From NCBI RefSeq assembly GCF_900103535.1, contig NZ_FNHQ01000026.1, positions 1 to 35,479 on the forward strand: a DNA stretch of 35,479 bases, in the 5' to 3' direction. The notes under the pieces are model-generated. The model had not been told where the DNA came from, made no database searches, and saw only the letters and a program-made list of their open reading frames with translations. Within the stretch, counting starts at the first letter, position 1. Each line of letters opens with the position of its first letter. This stretch comes from Megasphaera paucivorans. Lineage in GTDB: Bacteria; Bacillota; Negativicutes; Veillonellales; Megasphaeraceae. Both the position numbers and the translations under genes were made by a program. This document shows, piece after piece, positions 27,447 through 35,479 of this stretch.

Positions 27447-28379
27447 ATGATTTTATATTTAATGAAACGGATGGCAGGTGCCTGCGTTGTTCTTTGGGTT
27501 ATTATTACTATTACCTTTGGACTGATGCACGCAATTCCGGGCGGTCCGTTTACGCAGGAAAAGAAATTACCGCCGGTTGTTGTCGCAGCAGTGGAGGAAC
27601 GCTATCATTTGAATGATTCTCTGGCGACCCAATACTGGGATTATATGAAACATGCGGCTGCTTTGGATTTAGGACCTTCTTACAAATATCCGGGGAAAAC
27701 GGTGAATGATATTATTGCAGAAACGTTTCCCGTATCTGCTGAATTGGGCCTGATTAGCTTGTTCTTAGCCCTGGGAGTAGGCGTTTGTGCCGGTATGGCA
27801 GCGGCTTGGCGTAAAAACAGCTGGGTCGACTACAGCATGATGGTTTGTGCTACCTTGGGAGTTTCTGTTCCCAGTTTTATTATTGCGGCCATTCTTATTC
27901 AATTATTTGCCTTTACATGGCCTATATTGCCGGCGGCTATGTGGCACGGCCCGTCATATGTTGTGCTGCCGGCATTGGCACTGGCAGCGCAGCCGGCTTC
28001 TTTTATTATGCGATTGACACGGTCCAGCATTCTTGATGCACTGGCACAAGATTATATTAAAACGGCACGTGCTCGTGGGGTGGGTACCCGGTCGCTTTTG
28101 ATTCATCATGCTTTGCGCAATGCGCTGCTTCCTGTGGTTAGTTATATAGGACCGTTAGCGGCGGCACTCCTGACGGGAAGTTTTATTGTAGAATCTATAT
28201 TTGCGATTCCTGGATTGGGACGTCATTTTGTTACTAGTATTTACAACCGTGATTATACAATGATTTTGGGAATTACTATATTTTACAGTTTTTTGATTAT
28301 CATGATGAACTTAGTTATCGATGGTATATACCCCTTGGTGGATCCTCGGATTACGTTGCAGAAACGGAAGGGGGAATAA
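27447..28379 (+). CDS. Peptide ABC transporter permease, DppB/OppB type
   Basis: A 310-residue inner-membrane permease with six helices. The N-terminus MILYLMKRMAGACVVLWVIITITFGLMHAIPGGPF is the DppB/OppB signature, and the coupling loop ARARGVGTRSLLIHHALRNALLPV contains the EAA-type motif that contacts the ATPases. The start at 27447 with AGGAAA upstream is preferred over the in-frame ATG at 27426, which would add seven residues before the signature. First gene of a seven-gene same-strand run. Confidence 0.93.
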   Translation: MILYLMKRMAGACVVLWVIITITFGLMHAIPGGPFTQEKKLPPVVVAAVEERYHLNDSLATQYWDYMKHAAALDLGPSYKYPGKTVNDIIAETFPVSAELGLISLFLALGVGVCAGMAAAWRKNSWVDYSMMVCATLGVSVPSFIIAAILIQLFAFTWPILPAAMWHGPSYVVLPALALAAQPASFIMRLTRSSILDALAQDYIKTARARGVGTRSLLIHHALRNALLPVVSYIGPLAAALLTGSFIVESIFAIPGLGRHFVTSIYNRDYTMILGITIFYSFLIIMMNLVIDGIYPLVDPRITLQKRKGE

Positions 28380-28382
28380 GAT

Positions 28383-29297
28383 ATGGATACTCGTGATTTT
28401 GAACCGGTAGATCCGAAATGTATTGTCCCGATTAGGATACCGCCGCAAACGCTTCGAAGCAGAGGATGGCGGCAAATGAAACAGAACAAGCTGGCTCTTT
28501 TGGGATTAGGCATTGTGGTCATTATGACTAGTATTGCGATCTTTGGTCCGCTGGTTACTTCGTACACTTATGATGATCAAGATTTTGCTATGGCCAATGC
28601 ATATCCCAGTCCTCTTCACTGGTTTGGCACGGATTCATTGGGGCGGGACCTTTTGGTGCGGGTCTTATATGGAGCTCGCATCTCTCTTTCAATTGGCCTG
28701 GCGGCTAGTTTGATCAATCTGTTTATCGGCGTTATCTACGGCGGAATTGCCGGTCTCGTCGGCGGCAGAGTGGACCGAATCATGATGCATATCGTTGATA
28801 TCTTATATTCCATTCCGATGTTATTATACGTTATTTTACTCATGGTCGTATTTAAACCCGGTCTGCTCAATATTTATATTGCCTTGGGGATTGCATATTG
28901 GCTGAATATGGCCCGGATTGTCCGAGGTCAAATACTAAGTTTGAAAAAACAGGATTATGTAATGGCGGCTCGATCGTACGGAACATCAACTTGGCATATA
29001 TTGACGCGCCATATGATTCCCAATTGCATGGGGCCGATTATTGTTACCCTGACGTTATCCATTCCCGAAGCGATTTTTACAGAAGCGTTTTTGAGCTTTA
29101 TCGGTCTGGGTGTTTCGGCACCGATGGCCAGCTGGGGAGTTCTTACCTCAGAAGGCATCAACAGCATGCGGTCATTTCCCTTCCAGCTTATCTTTCCGGC
29201 AGCCGCTTTGTGTATTACGATGCTGGGATTTATGTTTTTGGGGGATGGGCTTCGTGATGCCTTAGACCCGCAAAATCAAAGGGAGGGAAACAGATGA
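28383..29297 (+). CDS. Peptide ABC transporter permease, DppC/OppC type
   Basis: A 304-residue permease, partner of the preceding one. Residues ~25-45 hold the first membrane helix after a cytoplasmic tail (RSRGWRQMKQNKLALLGLGIVV, typical of the OppC N-terminal domain). Then HWFGTDSLGRDLLVRVLYGARISLSIGL, the DppC/OppC hallmark, and the coupling loop MAARSYGTSTWHILTRHMIPN. The C-terminal LGFMFLGDGLRDALDPQ is conserved. Its stop overlaps the start of the next gene (ATGA). Confidence 0.95.
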   Translation: MDTRDFEPVDPKCIVPIRIPPQTLRSRGWRQMKQNKLALLGLGIVVIMTSIAIFGPLVTSYTYDDQDFAMANAYPSPLHWFGTDSLGRDLLVRVLYGARISLSIGLAASLINLFIGVIYGGIAGLVGGRVDRIMMHIVDILYSIPMLLYVILLMVVFKPGLLNIYIALGIAYWLNMARIVRGQILSLKKQDYVMAARSYGTSTWHILTRHMIPNCMGPIIVTLTLSIPEAIFTEAFLSFIGLGVSAPMASWGVLTSEGINSMRSFPFQLIFPAAALCITMLGFMFLGDGLRDALDPQNQREGNR

Positions 29298-30292
29298 ATA
29301 CATTATTGGATATTCAAAATCTTTCTATTTCCTTTCGTACATACCGTGGTGTTTTGGAAGCCATCCACCATGTTTCTATTGTTGTGAATAAAGGGGAAAC
29401 CATTGGCATTGTCGGAGAATCTGGATGCGGAAAATCTGTAACAGCGCATGCAGTCATGAAGTTGCTGCCAAAGGAAACGGCCATATATTCACCCGATTGT
29501 AAAATCATGTGGGAGGGAACAAATATAGTATCGTTTACGGAACAGGAAATGAATGCATTGCGCGGTCAAGACATGTCGATGGTTTTTCAGGATCCCATGA
29601 CGGCACTGAATCCGGTACTTACGATTGGTGATCAAATTTGTGAAGGGCTGGTTTTGCATCGGAGAATATCACAGCAGCAAGCCCTATATGAAGCGGAGAA
29701 ATTATTGCGTGCCGTAGGAATTACCGCTCCGGAAAAACGATTGCATCAATATCCTCATGAATTGTCGGGCGGCATGCGGCAGCGCAGTCTTATTGCAATG
29801 GCGCTGGCTTGTTCTCCTCGGCTGCTGTTTGCCGATGAACCGACGACTGCGCTGGATGTGACGACAGAAGCCCAGGTTTTATACCTCCTTCGTTCGTTGC
29901 AGCAAAAGCTGGGAATGGCTATCGTGCTTATTTCTCATAATCTGGGAGTTATTGCACAAATGTGCCGTCGCGTATATGTCATGTATGCAGGTTGTGTTGT
30001 AGAAAGCGGCATGGTGGAGGATATTTTCGATAAACCGGCTCATCCTTATACAAACGGTCTGCTTGCTTCATTACCGGATCCGGAACATAAAGATAAACCG
30101 CTGCAGGGGATTTCCGGGCAAGCACCGGATTTGTTCCATTTGCCTGAGGGATGCCGATTTTATCCTCGCTGCAGACATACCATGCAGATCTGCATGAAAC
30201 AAGCGCCTCCCTGTTATGATTTAGGAAAGGGTCATCAGGCTGCCTGTTGGCTTTTATGTCCGGAACGGGGGAAGTATAATGAAATTACTTGA
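29294..30292 (+). CDS. Peptide ABC transporter ATP-binding protein, DppD/OppD type
   Basis: A 332-residue ATPase. Walker A GESGCGKS at 41-48, signature LSGGMRQRS, Walker B LLFADEPTTALD and the switch His in ISHNLGV. The C-terminal oligopeptide domain has the cysteine pattern C-R-F-Y-P-R-C, then C six residues on and a later AACWL, arranged as in a DppD reported to bind an Fe-S cluster; that this one does is inference. It overlaps the permease by 4 nt and the next ATPase gene by 14 nt. Confidence 0.95.
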   Translation: MNTLLDIQNLSISFRTYRGVLEAIHHVSIVVNKGETIGIVGESGCGKSVTAHAVMKLLPKETAIYSPDCKIMWEGTNIVSFTEQEMNALRGQDMSMVFQDPMTALNPVLTIGDQICEGLVLHRRISQQQALYEAEKLLRAVGITAPEKRLHQYPHELSGGMRQRSLIAMALACSPRLLFADEPTTALDVTTEAQVLYLLRSLQQKLGMAIVLISHNLGVIAQMCRRVYVMYAGCVVESGMVEDIFDKPAHPYTNGLLASLPDPEHKDKPLQGISGQAPDLFHLPEGCRFYPRCRHTMQICMKQAPPCYDLGKGHQAACWLLCPERGKYNEIT

Positions 30293-31250
30293 TATTCAGC
30301 ATTTGACAAAGAAATTTGTCGTTGAAAGTGATTGGCTGGGACGGCCTAAAAAGATTTTAACGGCAGTGCATGATGTTTCGTTGGCTATTGAGGCGGGGGA
30401 GACAGTGGGACTCGTTGGAGAGTCGGGTTGTGGAAAATCAACATTTGCCCGTACGATTTTGGGATTATATGAGAAAACCCACGGAACTGTCTTATATAAA
30501 GGAAGGAATATTGATCAGAATGGTGTTCATGCTGATTTTAAACGTCATGTGCAAATGATATTTCAAGACCCCTATGCATCGTTGGATCCGCGGATGACAG
30601 TGGCCGACAGTATCAGTGAACCTTTACGCAATTATCATATGTGTGCCAATAACCAAGATCTGAAGAAACGAGTATTTGAATTGCTGGAACAGGTAGATCT
30701 TAATTCCGAGGCAGCCCAGCGTTATCCTCATGAATTCAGCGGCGGCCAGCGCCAGCGGATAGGAATTGCCCGGGCGCTGGCACTAAATCCTGAATGTATA
30801 TTTTGTGATGAACCCATATCGGCTCTGGATGTTTCTGTTCAAGTACAGATTGTTAACATGCTCAAAGATTTACAGCAGCGGTTTGGCTTGGCCTATCTTT
30901 TTATTGCCCATGATTTATCTATGGTGCACCATGTAAGCCATCGGATCGGAGTCATGTATTTAGGAAAATTGGTTGAATTAGGACCAGGAAGTACGGTGTA
31001 TCACGATCCGCTGCATCCCTATACGCAATCTTTAATAGCAGCGATTCCTAAACCGGATCCCCATGCAGCACCTGCCGTGCCGGCAGGCGGAGAAGTTCCC
31101 AGTCCGCTTTCGTTGCCGTCAGGCTGTGTATTTCATCCACGCTGCCCGTATGCAAGCGAGTTGTGCCGGCATGAATCTCCGGTATGGCGTGAAGTGCAGC
31201 CGGGACGGTTTGCAGCTTGTCATCATGTACGAGGAGGCGATGTCGTATGA
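30279..31250 (+). CDS. Peptide ABC transporter ATP-binding protein, DppF/OppF type
   Basis: A 323-residue ATPase, second nucleotide-binding subunit. Walker A GESGCGKS at 47-54, signature FSGGQRQRIG, Walker B CIFCDEPISALD, D-loop and switch His in IAHDLSM. The C-terminal region shows the same four-cysteine arrangement (GCVFHPRC, C, AACHH) as the partner. It starts inside the DppD gene and its stop overlaps the binding-protein gene, so translation is coupled. Confidence 0.95.
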   Translation: MKLLDIQHLTKKFVVESDWLGRPKKILTAVHDVSLAIEAGETVGLVGESGCGKSTFARTILGLYEKTHGTVLYKGRNIDQNGVHADFKRHVQMIFQDPYASLDPRMTVADSISEPLRNYHMCANNQDLKKRVFELLEQVDLNSEAAQRYPHEFSGGQRQRIGIARALALNPECIFCDEPISALDVSVQVQIVNMLKDLQQRFGLAYLFIAHDLSMVHHVSHRIGVMYLGKLVELGPGSTVYHDPLHPYTQSLIAAIPKPDPHAAPAVPAGGEVPSPLSLPSGCVFHPRCPYASELCRHESPVWREVQPGRFAACHHVRGGDVV

Positions 31251-32830
31251 AGTGGCACTATGTACTTGCCGTTATGTTGAGCGGACTCGTTCTCTTTAGT
31301 GCAGGATGTTCGACAGTAACTAAGCCGGACACTGTAAAATATGTGTTGGAAGCAGAACCTTCAAGCCTTGATCCGGCAATGACGACTACCTTGCCGGAAA
31401 ATAACACGGAACTGCAATTATTTGAAGGATTGACGCGTCTTGATGAACAGGATGATCCGCAGCCGGCATTGGCAGAAAGCTGGGATATTTCAGCAGATGG
31501 AACCATATATACGTTTCATCTTCGCAAAGGTATAAAATGGAGTGACGGTACACCCATTACTGCACAGGATTTTGAATATTCATGGAAACGGGTCGTTGAT
31601 CCTGATACAGCATCAGAAAATGCGTATATGATGTTTCCTATTAAGAATGCGGAGGCGTATTTTAATAGGAAAGCGGCGGCTGATGAAGTTGGGGTAAAAG
31701 CACTGGATGAACATACGCTGCAAGTACGATTGGCCTATCCTACTGCTTATTTTCTTAATCTGACAGCGGTACATTGTTATTATGCTGTACCACAAAAACT
31801 GGTGGAGGCGCATCCGCAAACATGGGCAGCGGATGCGAAAGGAATGATCTGCAGCGGACCATTTAAAATCACCAAGTGGATTCATTCCAGTGAAATAGAT
31901 TTTGAAAAAAATGAAAACTATTGGGATGCAAAGCATGTACGCCTATCTCATATGGAATTTCCCATCAGTGATTCACAGGCTACTCGACTTACGTTGGTAG
32001 AGAGTAATCAAGCTAATATGACAGTGGAGCCGCCGCCTGCAGATCAAACCCGGTTGGAGGAAGCCGGATTATATAAAGTGGCGCCTTATTTGGGAATTTA
32101 CTATTATGTATTTAATGTGACGAAACCTCCTTTTGATGATGTGCGCGTCCGTAAGGCATTTGCCTTATCGGTACAGCGGGAGGCACTCGTCCGGCATATT
32201 ATCCGCGGACAAAAACAGGCGGCCTATGCATGGGTTCCGCCGGGATTAAAAAATCCGGTTACAGGAAAAGATTTCCGTGAAGAAGGCGGAAATTTGATGA
32301 CGGAGGATGCGGTACAGGCACGAAAACTTTTGAAGCAGGCCGGCTATGATACCAATCATCCGTTGCCGGAAGTAACGATTCTTTTTAATACGAATGAAAT
32401 GCATAAGGCAGTGGCAGAAAGTTTACAGGCTATGTGGAAGAATGCATTAGGCGTACAAGTATCTTTAATGAATCAGGAATCAAAGGTGTTCATGGCAACG
32501 CGCAGTAAAGGAGACTATCAAATAGCTCGGGCCAGCTGGATAGCAGATTATATCGATCCGATGAGTTTTATGGAGGTATTCTCCGATGAGGAAAATGATG
32601 CGCAATATCATAATAAAACATATAATGAATTGATCCGCCAAGCTAAGGAAACAAATGATCCGGCGGTGCGTATGACCGACTTGCATCGAGCCGAACAAAT
32701 CCTTTTTGATGATTGTGTTATTATCCCCATATATTATACGACACAGCCCTATGCAGCGCAGCCTTATGTGAAAGGCTATCATTGGCTGCAGCTGGGCTTG
32801 GTCGATTTTAAGAAAGCATATATAGAATAG
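31247..32830 (+). CDS. Oligopeptide-binding lipoprotein (OppA/MppA-type, SBP family 5)
   Basis: A 527-residue extracytoplasmic solute-binding protein. The signal peptide ends in the lipobox FSAGC with the lipidated Cys21, then the SBP_bac_5 domain starting at VLEAEPSSLDPA, with the cluster-1 signature around GTIYTFHLRKGIKWSDGTPITAQDFEYSWKR and later NVTKPPFDDVRVRKAFALS. The ATG at 31247 overlaps the ATPase stop (ATGA) and lies 9 nt after GAGGAGG, which argues against the in-frame start at 31217. Its position after the ATPases is unusual since the binding protein is often first. Ligand is not readable; the downstream peptidases suggest peptides, possibly wall-derived. Confidence 0.94.
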   Translation: MKWHYVLAVMLSGLVLFSAGCSTVTKPDTVKYVLEAEPSSLDPAMTTTLPENNTELQLFEGLTRLDEQDDPQPALAESWDISADGTIYTFHLRKGIKWSDGTPITAQDFEYSWKRVVDPDTASENAYMMFPIKNAEAYFNRKAAADEVGVKALDEHTLQVRLAYPTAYFLNLTAVHCYYAVPQKLVEAHPQTWAADAKGMICSGPFKITKWIHSSEIDFEKNENYWDAKHVRLSHMEFPISDSQATRLTLVESNQANMTVEPPPADQTRLEEAGLYKVAPYLGIYYYVFNVTKPPFDDVRVRKAFALSVQREALVRHIIRGQKQAAYAWVPPGLKNPVTGKDFREEGGNLMTEDAVQARKLLKQAGYDTNHPLPEVTILFNTNEMHKAVAESLQAMWKNALGVQVSLMNQESKVFMATRSKGDYQIARASWIADYIDPMSFMEVFSDEENDAQYHNKTYNELIRQAKETNDPAVRMTDLHRAEQILFDDCVIIPIYYTTQPYAAQPYVKGYHWLQLGLVDFKKAYIE

Positions 32831-32841
32831 GGTGAAATGAT

Positions 32842-33777
32842 ATGAATACATATATAATGGGACAAGGGCTTGCACCTGGCGATACTATTGCTATTGTTGC
32901 TCCATCCGCTCCGTTGGCCGGTGAAGAGCTGCAGAAAAGCCGGATTTTTCTTGAAACCTTAGGATACCATGTGGTACTGGGAAAAACCGTGACTTCCGAC
33001 TGGGGATATTTAGCTGGTCGGGATGACATGCGGGCAGCGGACATCAATGCTGCGTTTAAAGATTCTCATATTGATGCGGTTATTTGTTTACGCGGCGGCT
33101 ATGGGGCAACGCGTCTTTTAGATTTACTTGATTATGATAGTATAGCAGCGCATCCCAAATTATTTATTGGATTCAGCGATATTACAGCGTTGCATACTGC
33201 ACTTCATGAACGATGTCATATGGCTACGATTCATGGACCGATGGCACTGACGCTGGGCCGCAAAACTGCAACACAATATACGCTGCGGCAATTTGCTGCT
33301 GGACTCATTCAGCCGGTTCGGCAGGGACCCTTTTTATTGCCGCCGCGAACTGCGCTGCGGGGACTTGTTCCAGGTTTTGTTCAGGGAACCATATGCGGCG
33401 GCAATATTTCTGTGTTAACGGCGATGATCGGCACTCCGTATGAGCTGCAAGGAACAGGAGAATTACTTTTTCTGGAAGAAATAGGAGAGGATGCCTATGC
33501 TATCGACAGAATGCTGCGGCAAATGGAACAATCTGGACTCATAAATCGTATTCGAGGAATTATTTTTGGTGAATTTACGAGATGCGGACCTCGGAGCGAA
33601 GCTCCCTTTGAATTTACGGTGCAGCAGATTATTGCACAGTATGCAGAACGATGGAATAAACCGGCACTTATGGGACTTCCGGTGGGGCATGGAAGACAAA
33701 ACGGCTGGCTGCCGCTGGGTGTTAACGCATTTATACAAATTGAGAATAATGGAAAAGCACGGTTTATTATAGAATAA
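32842..33777 (+). CDS. L,D-carboxypeptidase, S66 family
   Basis: A 311-residue serine peptidase of the LdcA/MccF family. The nucleophile is Ser112 in IGFSDITALH, followed by Glu212 in FLEEIGE and His283 in LPVGHG, the Ser-Glu-His triad of S66. LdcA members cut the terminal D-Ala from murein tetrapeptides in the cytoplasm during peptidoglycan recycling; MccF members hydrolyse microcin C-like acyl-adenylates or peptides. No signal peptide is visible, so the enzyme is cytoplasmic and suits imported substrates. Starts 12 nt after the binding protein, with AGGGTGA upstream. LdcA is favoured by the peptide-importer context; MccF-like immunity is the alternative. Confidence 0.92.
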   Translation: MNTYIMGQGLAPGDTIAIVAPSAPLAGEELQKSRIFLETLGYHVVLGKTVTSDWGYLAGRDDMRAADINAAFKDSHIDAVICLRGGYGATRLLDLLDYDSIAAHPKLFIGFSDITALHTALHERCHMATIHGPMALTLGRKTATQYTLRQFAAGLIQPVRQGPFLLPPRTALRGLVPGFVQGTICGGNISVLTAMIGTPYELQGTGELLFLEEIGEDAYAIDRMLRQMEQSGLINRIRGIIFGEFTRCGPRSEAPFEFTVQQIIAQYAERWNKPALMGLPVGHGRQNGWLPLGVNAFIQIENNGKARFIIE

Positions 33778-33796
33778 GTAAGATGGGGGTGATACC

Positions 33797-34939
33797 ATGG
33801 ATAAAAAAACAATGAAGGACATAATTCAACATAAGGTAGAAAAAATACAGCCTGTAATTTACGGCATTGCTGAATATTTGCATAGTCATCCGGAAGTAGG
33901 CACAGAAGAAAGAATGGCTGCAGACTATTTACGCCATGTTTTGACAACGGCAGGTTTTAGCGTAACTCCGCTGGTTCCTGAAAAATTTCCGACTGCTTTT
34001 CATGCGGTCATCGGAAACGGACCTTTTCAAATGGGATTTCTCGCTGAATATGATGCGCTGCCGGAAATGGGACATGCCTGTGGTCATAATTTGATTGCTG
34101 CAATGAGTGTTGGTGCGGCGATTGCGTTTGCTGCTGCAGCAGAAGAAAACGCGACGATTCATGTGTATGGCTGTCCAGCGGAAGAAACGGCAGGCAGCAA
34201 AGTATATATGAGCGAACAGCATGTTTTTGATATGCTGGATGCCGCCGTTATTATACATCCTTCCAGTGAAACTGCCATTGGCGGTACCTCGTATGCTACC
34301 CATCCGCTGCAATTTACCTTTACAGGGAAAAGTGCCCATGTTGCCGATCCGGACTATCATGGAATTAATGCATTAGATGCGCTGGTGGATTTTTATAGCC
34401 GATTGAAGAAACTGGATACGACCTTTACGGAACCTCATATCATAGGCGCTATTATTACGGAAGGCGGCCTTGTACCTAATATTATTCCGCACCGGGGTGT
34501 ATTAAAAGCAACGATTCGTGCACTCAAAACAGAATATCTGGAGCATACGATGCTGCCGCAGATTCGTGAATTAGCAAAACAAACGGCAGAAGAGCACGGC
34601 ACGGCGTTGGAAATGGTTCATTATGAACCGTTGTGTAAAGATATGATCAATGATCCGCGAATGGATGTATATTTTGCGGAAAATTTCAATCTTTTGCATG
34701 AAAAATTTGCGGTGAAAGACGATACATATGCGTCAGGTTCTACAGATGTGGGAAATGTAAGCTATGATACCCGGGTCTGTCAGCCGGAAATTGAAATCGG
34801 AGAAGACATAGCAGCTCATACACTGGGATTTGCCAGTGCCGCCGGCAGTGTATATGGTAAGATGCAGGCTCTTACAGGCGCTAAAGCCATGGCAATGGTT
34901 GCTGTTGATGTATTATTTGAACCAGAATTCCAACAATAG
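33797..34939 (+). CDS. M20 family metallopeptidase / amidohydrolase (AbgB/PM20D2-like)
   Basis: A 380-residue di-metal hydrolase. Ligand motifs GFLAEYDALPEMGHACGHNL (Asp, His), CPAEETAGSK with the catalytic Glu pair and VIIHPSS fit the M20 amidohydrolase/AbgB-like subgroup that cuts p-aminobenzoyl-glutamate or small amide- or dipeptide-bonded substrates. The lid domain with the substrate-side His is at ~180-290. GGGGGTGAT precedes the ATG, 19 nt after the S66 gene. Last gene of the run; it could finish the breakdown of peptides delivered by the transporter. Substrate unresolved. It ends about 13 nt before the IS481-type end. Confidence 0.9.
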   Translation: MDKKTMKDIIQHKVEKIQPVIYGIAEYLHSHPEVGTEERMAADYLRHVLTTAGFSVTPLVPEKFPTAFHAVIGNGPFQMGFLAEYDALPEMGHACGHNLIAAMSVGAAIAFAAAAEENATIHVYGCPAEETAGSKVYMSEQHVFDMLDAAVIIHPSSETAIGGTSYATHPLQFTFTGKSAHVADPDYHGINALDALVDFYSRLKKLDTTFTEPHIIGAIITEGGLVPNIIPHRGVLKATIRALKTEYLEHTMLPQIRELAKQTAEEHGTALEMVHYEPLCKDMINDPRMDVYFAENFNLLHEKFAVKDDTYASGSTDVGNVSYDTRVCQPEIEIGEDIAAHTLGFASAAGSVYGKMQALTGAKAMAMVAVDVLFEPEFQQ

Positions 34940-34951
34940 CATATAGTCATA

Positions 34952-35479
34952 TGTAGGTTTGTCAAACATATGTTACACAGTAGCAAGAAAAGAACGAAGG
35001 ACTTCGTTAGGAGATTTCCAAGCCAGAGGACGCATAGGAAAATTATTGTATTCTCTACTACGTACTGCTAACTGTTTTTTGAAATCTGCAAAAGAATAAA
35101 AACGATGCTCCGCATAGAAGTACTCGTTGTCTTTTCGATGAGAGCGCTCTACCTTTCCGTTATGCCGCGGCGTATACGGACGTATTTTTTGATGGATAAT
35201 GTGATAGGCTACCAATTGTCGTTCAAACAGCGTGAGTTCCGCTGTCTTACTTCGACCAAATCGGTTGGTGAATTCAAAGCCATTGTCGGTTTGGATTTTA
35301 CAAATGGGAAACGAGAATCTTCGTACCAAGTGTTGGAGAAATATCGTGGAAGAATAGGTGCTCTGTTCTTGGAATGCTTCCAAATACCGAACGCGCGTAC
35401 ATTCATCGATAGCCGTGTATTGGTACATTCTTTCACCCAGCGCATGTGCCTGCCCCACGATGCAAGCAGAAGGAACTAC
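34952..35479 (-). mobile_element. 3' end of an IS481-type insertion sequence, cut by the window edge
   Basis: The stretch holds the C-terminal half of an IS481-type transposase and a terminal region with GGTTTGTCAA (34956-34965) that reads TTGACAAACC on the minus strand. The terminal segment 34952-34971 resembles an IS481-type end starting TGT. The other end lies outside the window, so the boundary is approximate. Confidence 0.65.
34973..35479 (-). CDS. IS481-family transposase, C-terminal part
   Basis: The reading frame is open from the window edge to a TAA at 34973-34975, with no start inside it that makes sense; the N-terminal half lies beyond the edge. Conserved DDE integrase core: first Asp in QYTAIDECTR, second in KIQTDNGFEFT and the Glu in RHNGKVERSHRKDNE. 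The C-terminal FYSFADFKKQL and NNFPMRPLAWKSPNEVL close the family domain. The protein cuts and pastes its own element. Upstream codons reading VVPSACIVGQAH match the stretch that normally precedes the catalytic core. Confidence 0.93.
   Translation of the reverse strand, partial: VVPSACIVGQAHALGERMYQYTAIDECTRVRYLEAFQEQSTYSSTIFLQHLVRRFSFPICKIQTDNGFEFTNRFGRSKTAELTLFERQLVAYHIIHQKIRPYTPRHNGKVERSHRKDNEYFYAEHRFYSFADFKKQLAVRSREYNNFPMRPLAWKSPNEVLRSFLATV

Overview
The window looks like an ordinary chromosomal stretch of a low-GC anaerobic Firmicute, most likely a diderm Negativicute (Veillonella/Megasphaera-type). This is an inference from gene content: phosphatidylserine synthase and decarboxylase, SurE, a zinc-type ribosomal protein L28, a CcpN/PpsR pair, pyruvate carboxylase and a PrpR-like activator. 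No 16S or marker alignment was possible. Both ends of the window fall inside insertion sequences (IS256-type at the left, IS481-type at the right). This suggests the window may be a whole contig whose ends are repeat-induced assembly breaks.

Layout: 1-329, 3' end of an IS256-family element. 343-3639, a MerR regulator (-), a cyclophilin-fold lipoprotein (+) and a class A penicillin-binding protein (-). 3868-7987, a PEP-synthase module: ppsA, then ccpN overlapping ppsR by 1 nt. 7996-10365, rpmB (-) and recG (+). 10375-16038, a likely operon guaB, tagA-type glycosyltransferase, psd, pssA, a membrane GT2 glycosyltransferase and surE. 16057-17770, a tandem glycine riboswitch with terminator followed by an AgcS-type amino-acid/Na+ symporter that is frameshifted at a run of seven T. 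17875-17958, tRNA-Leu(CAA). 18248-22081, a PrpR-like sigma-54 activator, a nitroreductase, and tatA-tatC. 22405-25942, pyruvate carboxylase behind a strong leader hairpin. 26044-27237, an MFS exporter (-). 27367-34939, a tightly packed peptide-uptake operon: two permeases, two ATPases, a lipoprotein binding protein, an L,D-carboxypeptidase (S66) and an M20 amidohydrolase. 34952-35479, 3' end of an IS481-type element.

How the genes work together: ppsA, its likely post-translational regulator PpsR, the gluconeogenic repressor CcpN and pyruvate carboxylase together cover the pyruvate/PEP/oxaloacetate node. The guaB-surE block carries phosphatidylethanolamine synthesis and two envelope glycosyltransferases. 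The peptide operon combines oligopeptide import with two intracellular peptide/amide hydrolases, and one of these is of the murein tetrapeptide type, which suggests scavenging or recycling of wall peptides. I see no CRISPR array, prophage, toxin-antitoxin or recognisable defence system. The points most worth a second look are the frameshifted riboswitch-controlled symporter, the GAFTDA variant of the sigma-54 contact loop, the inverted repeat at the predicted pyc transcript start, the MerR-type 19-bp promoter spacer and the peptide-recycling operon.
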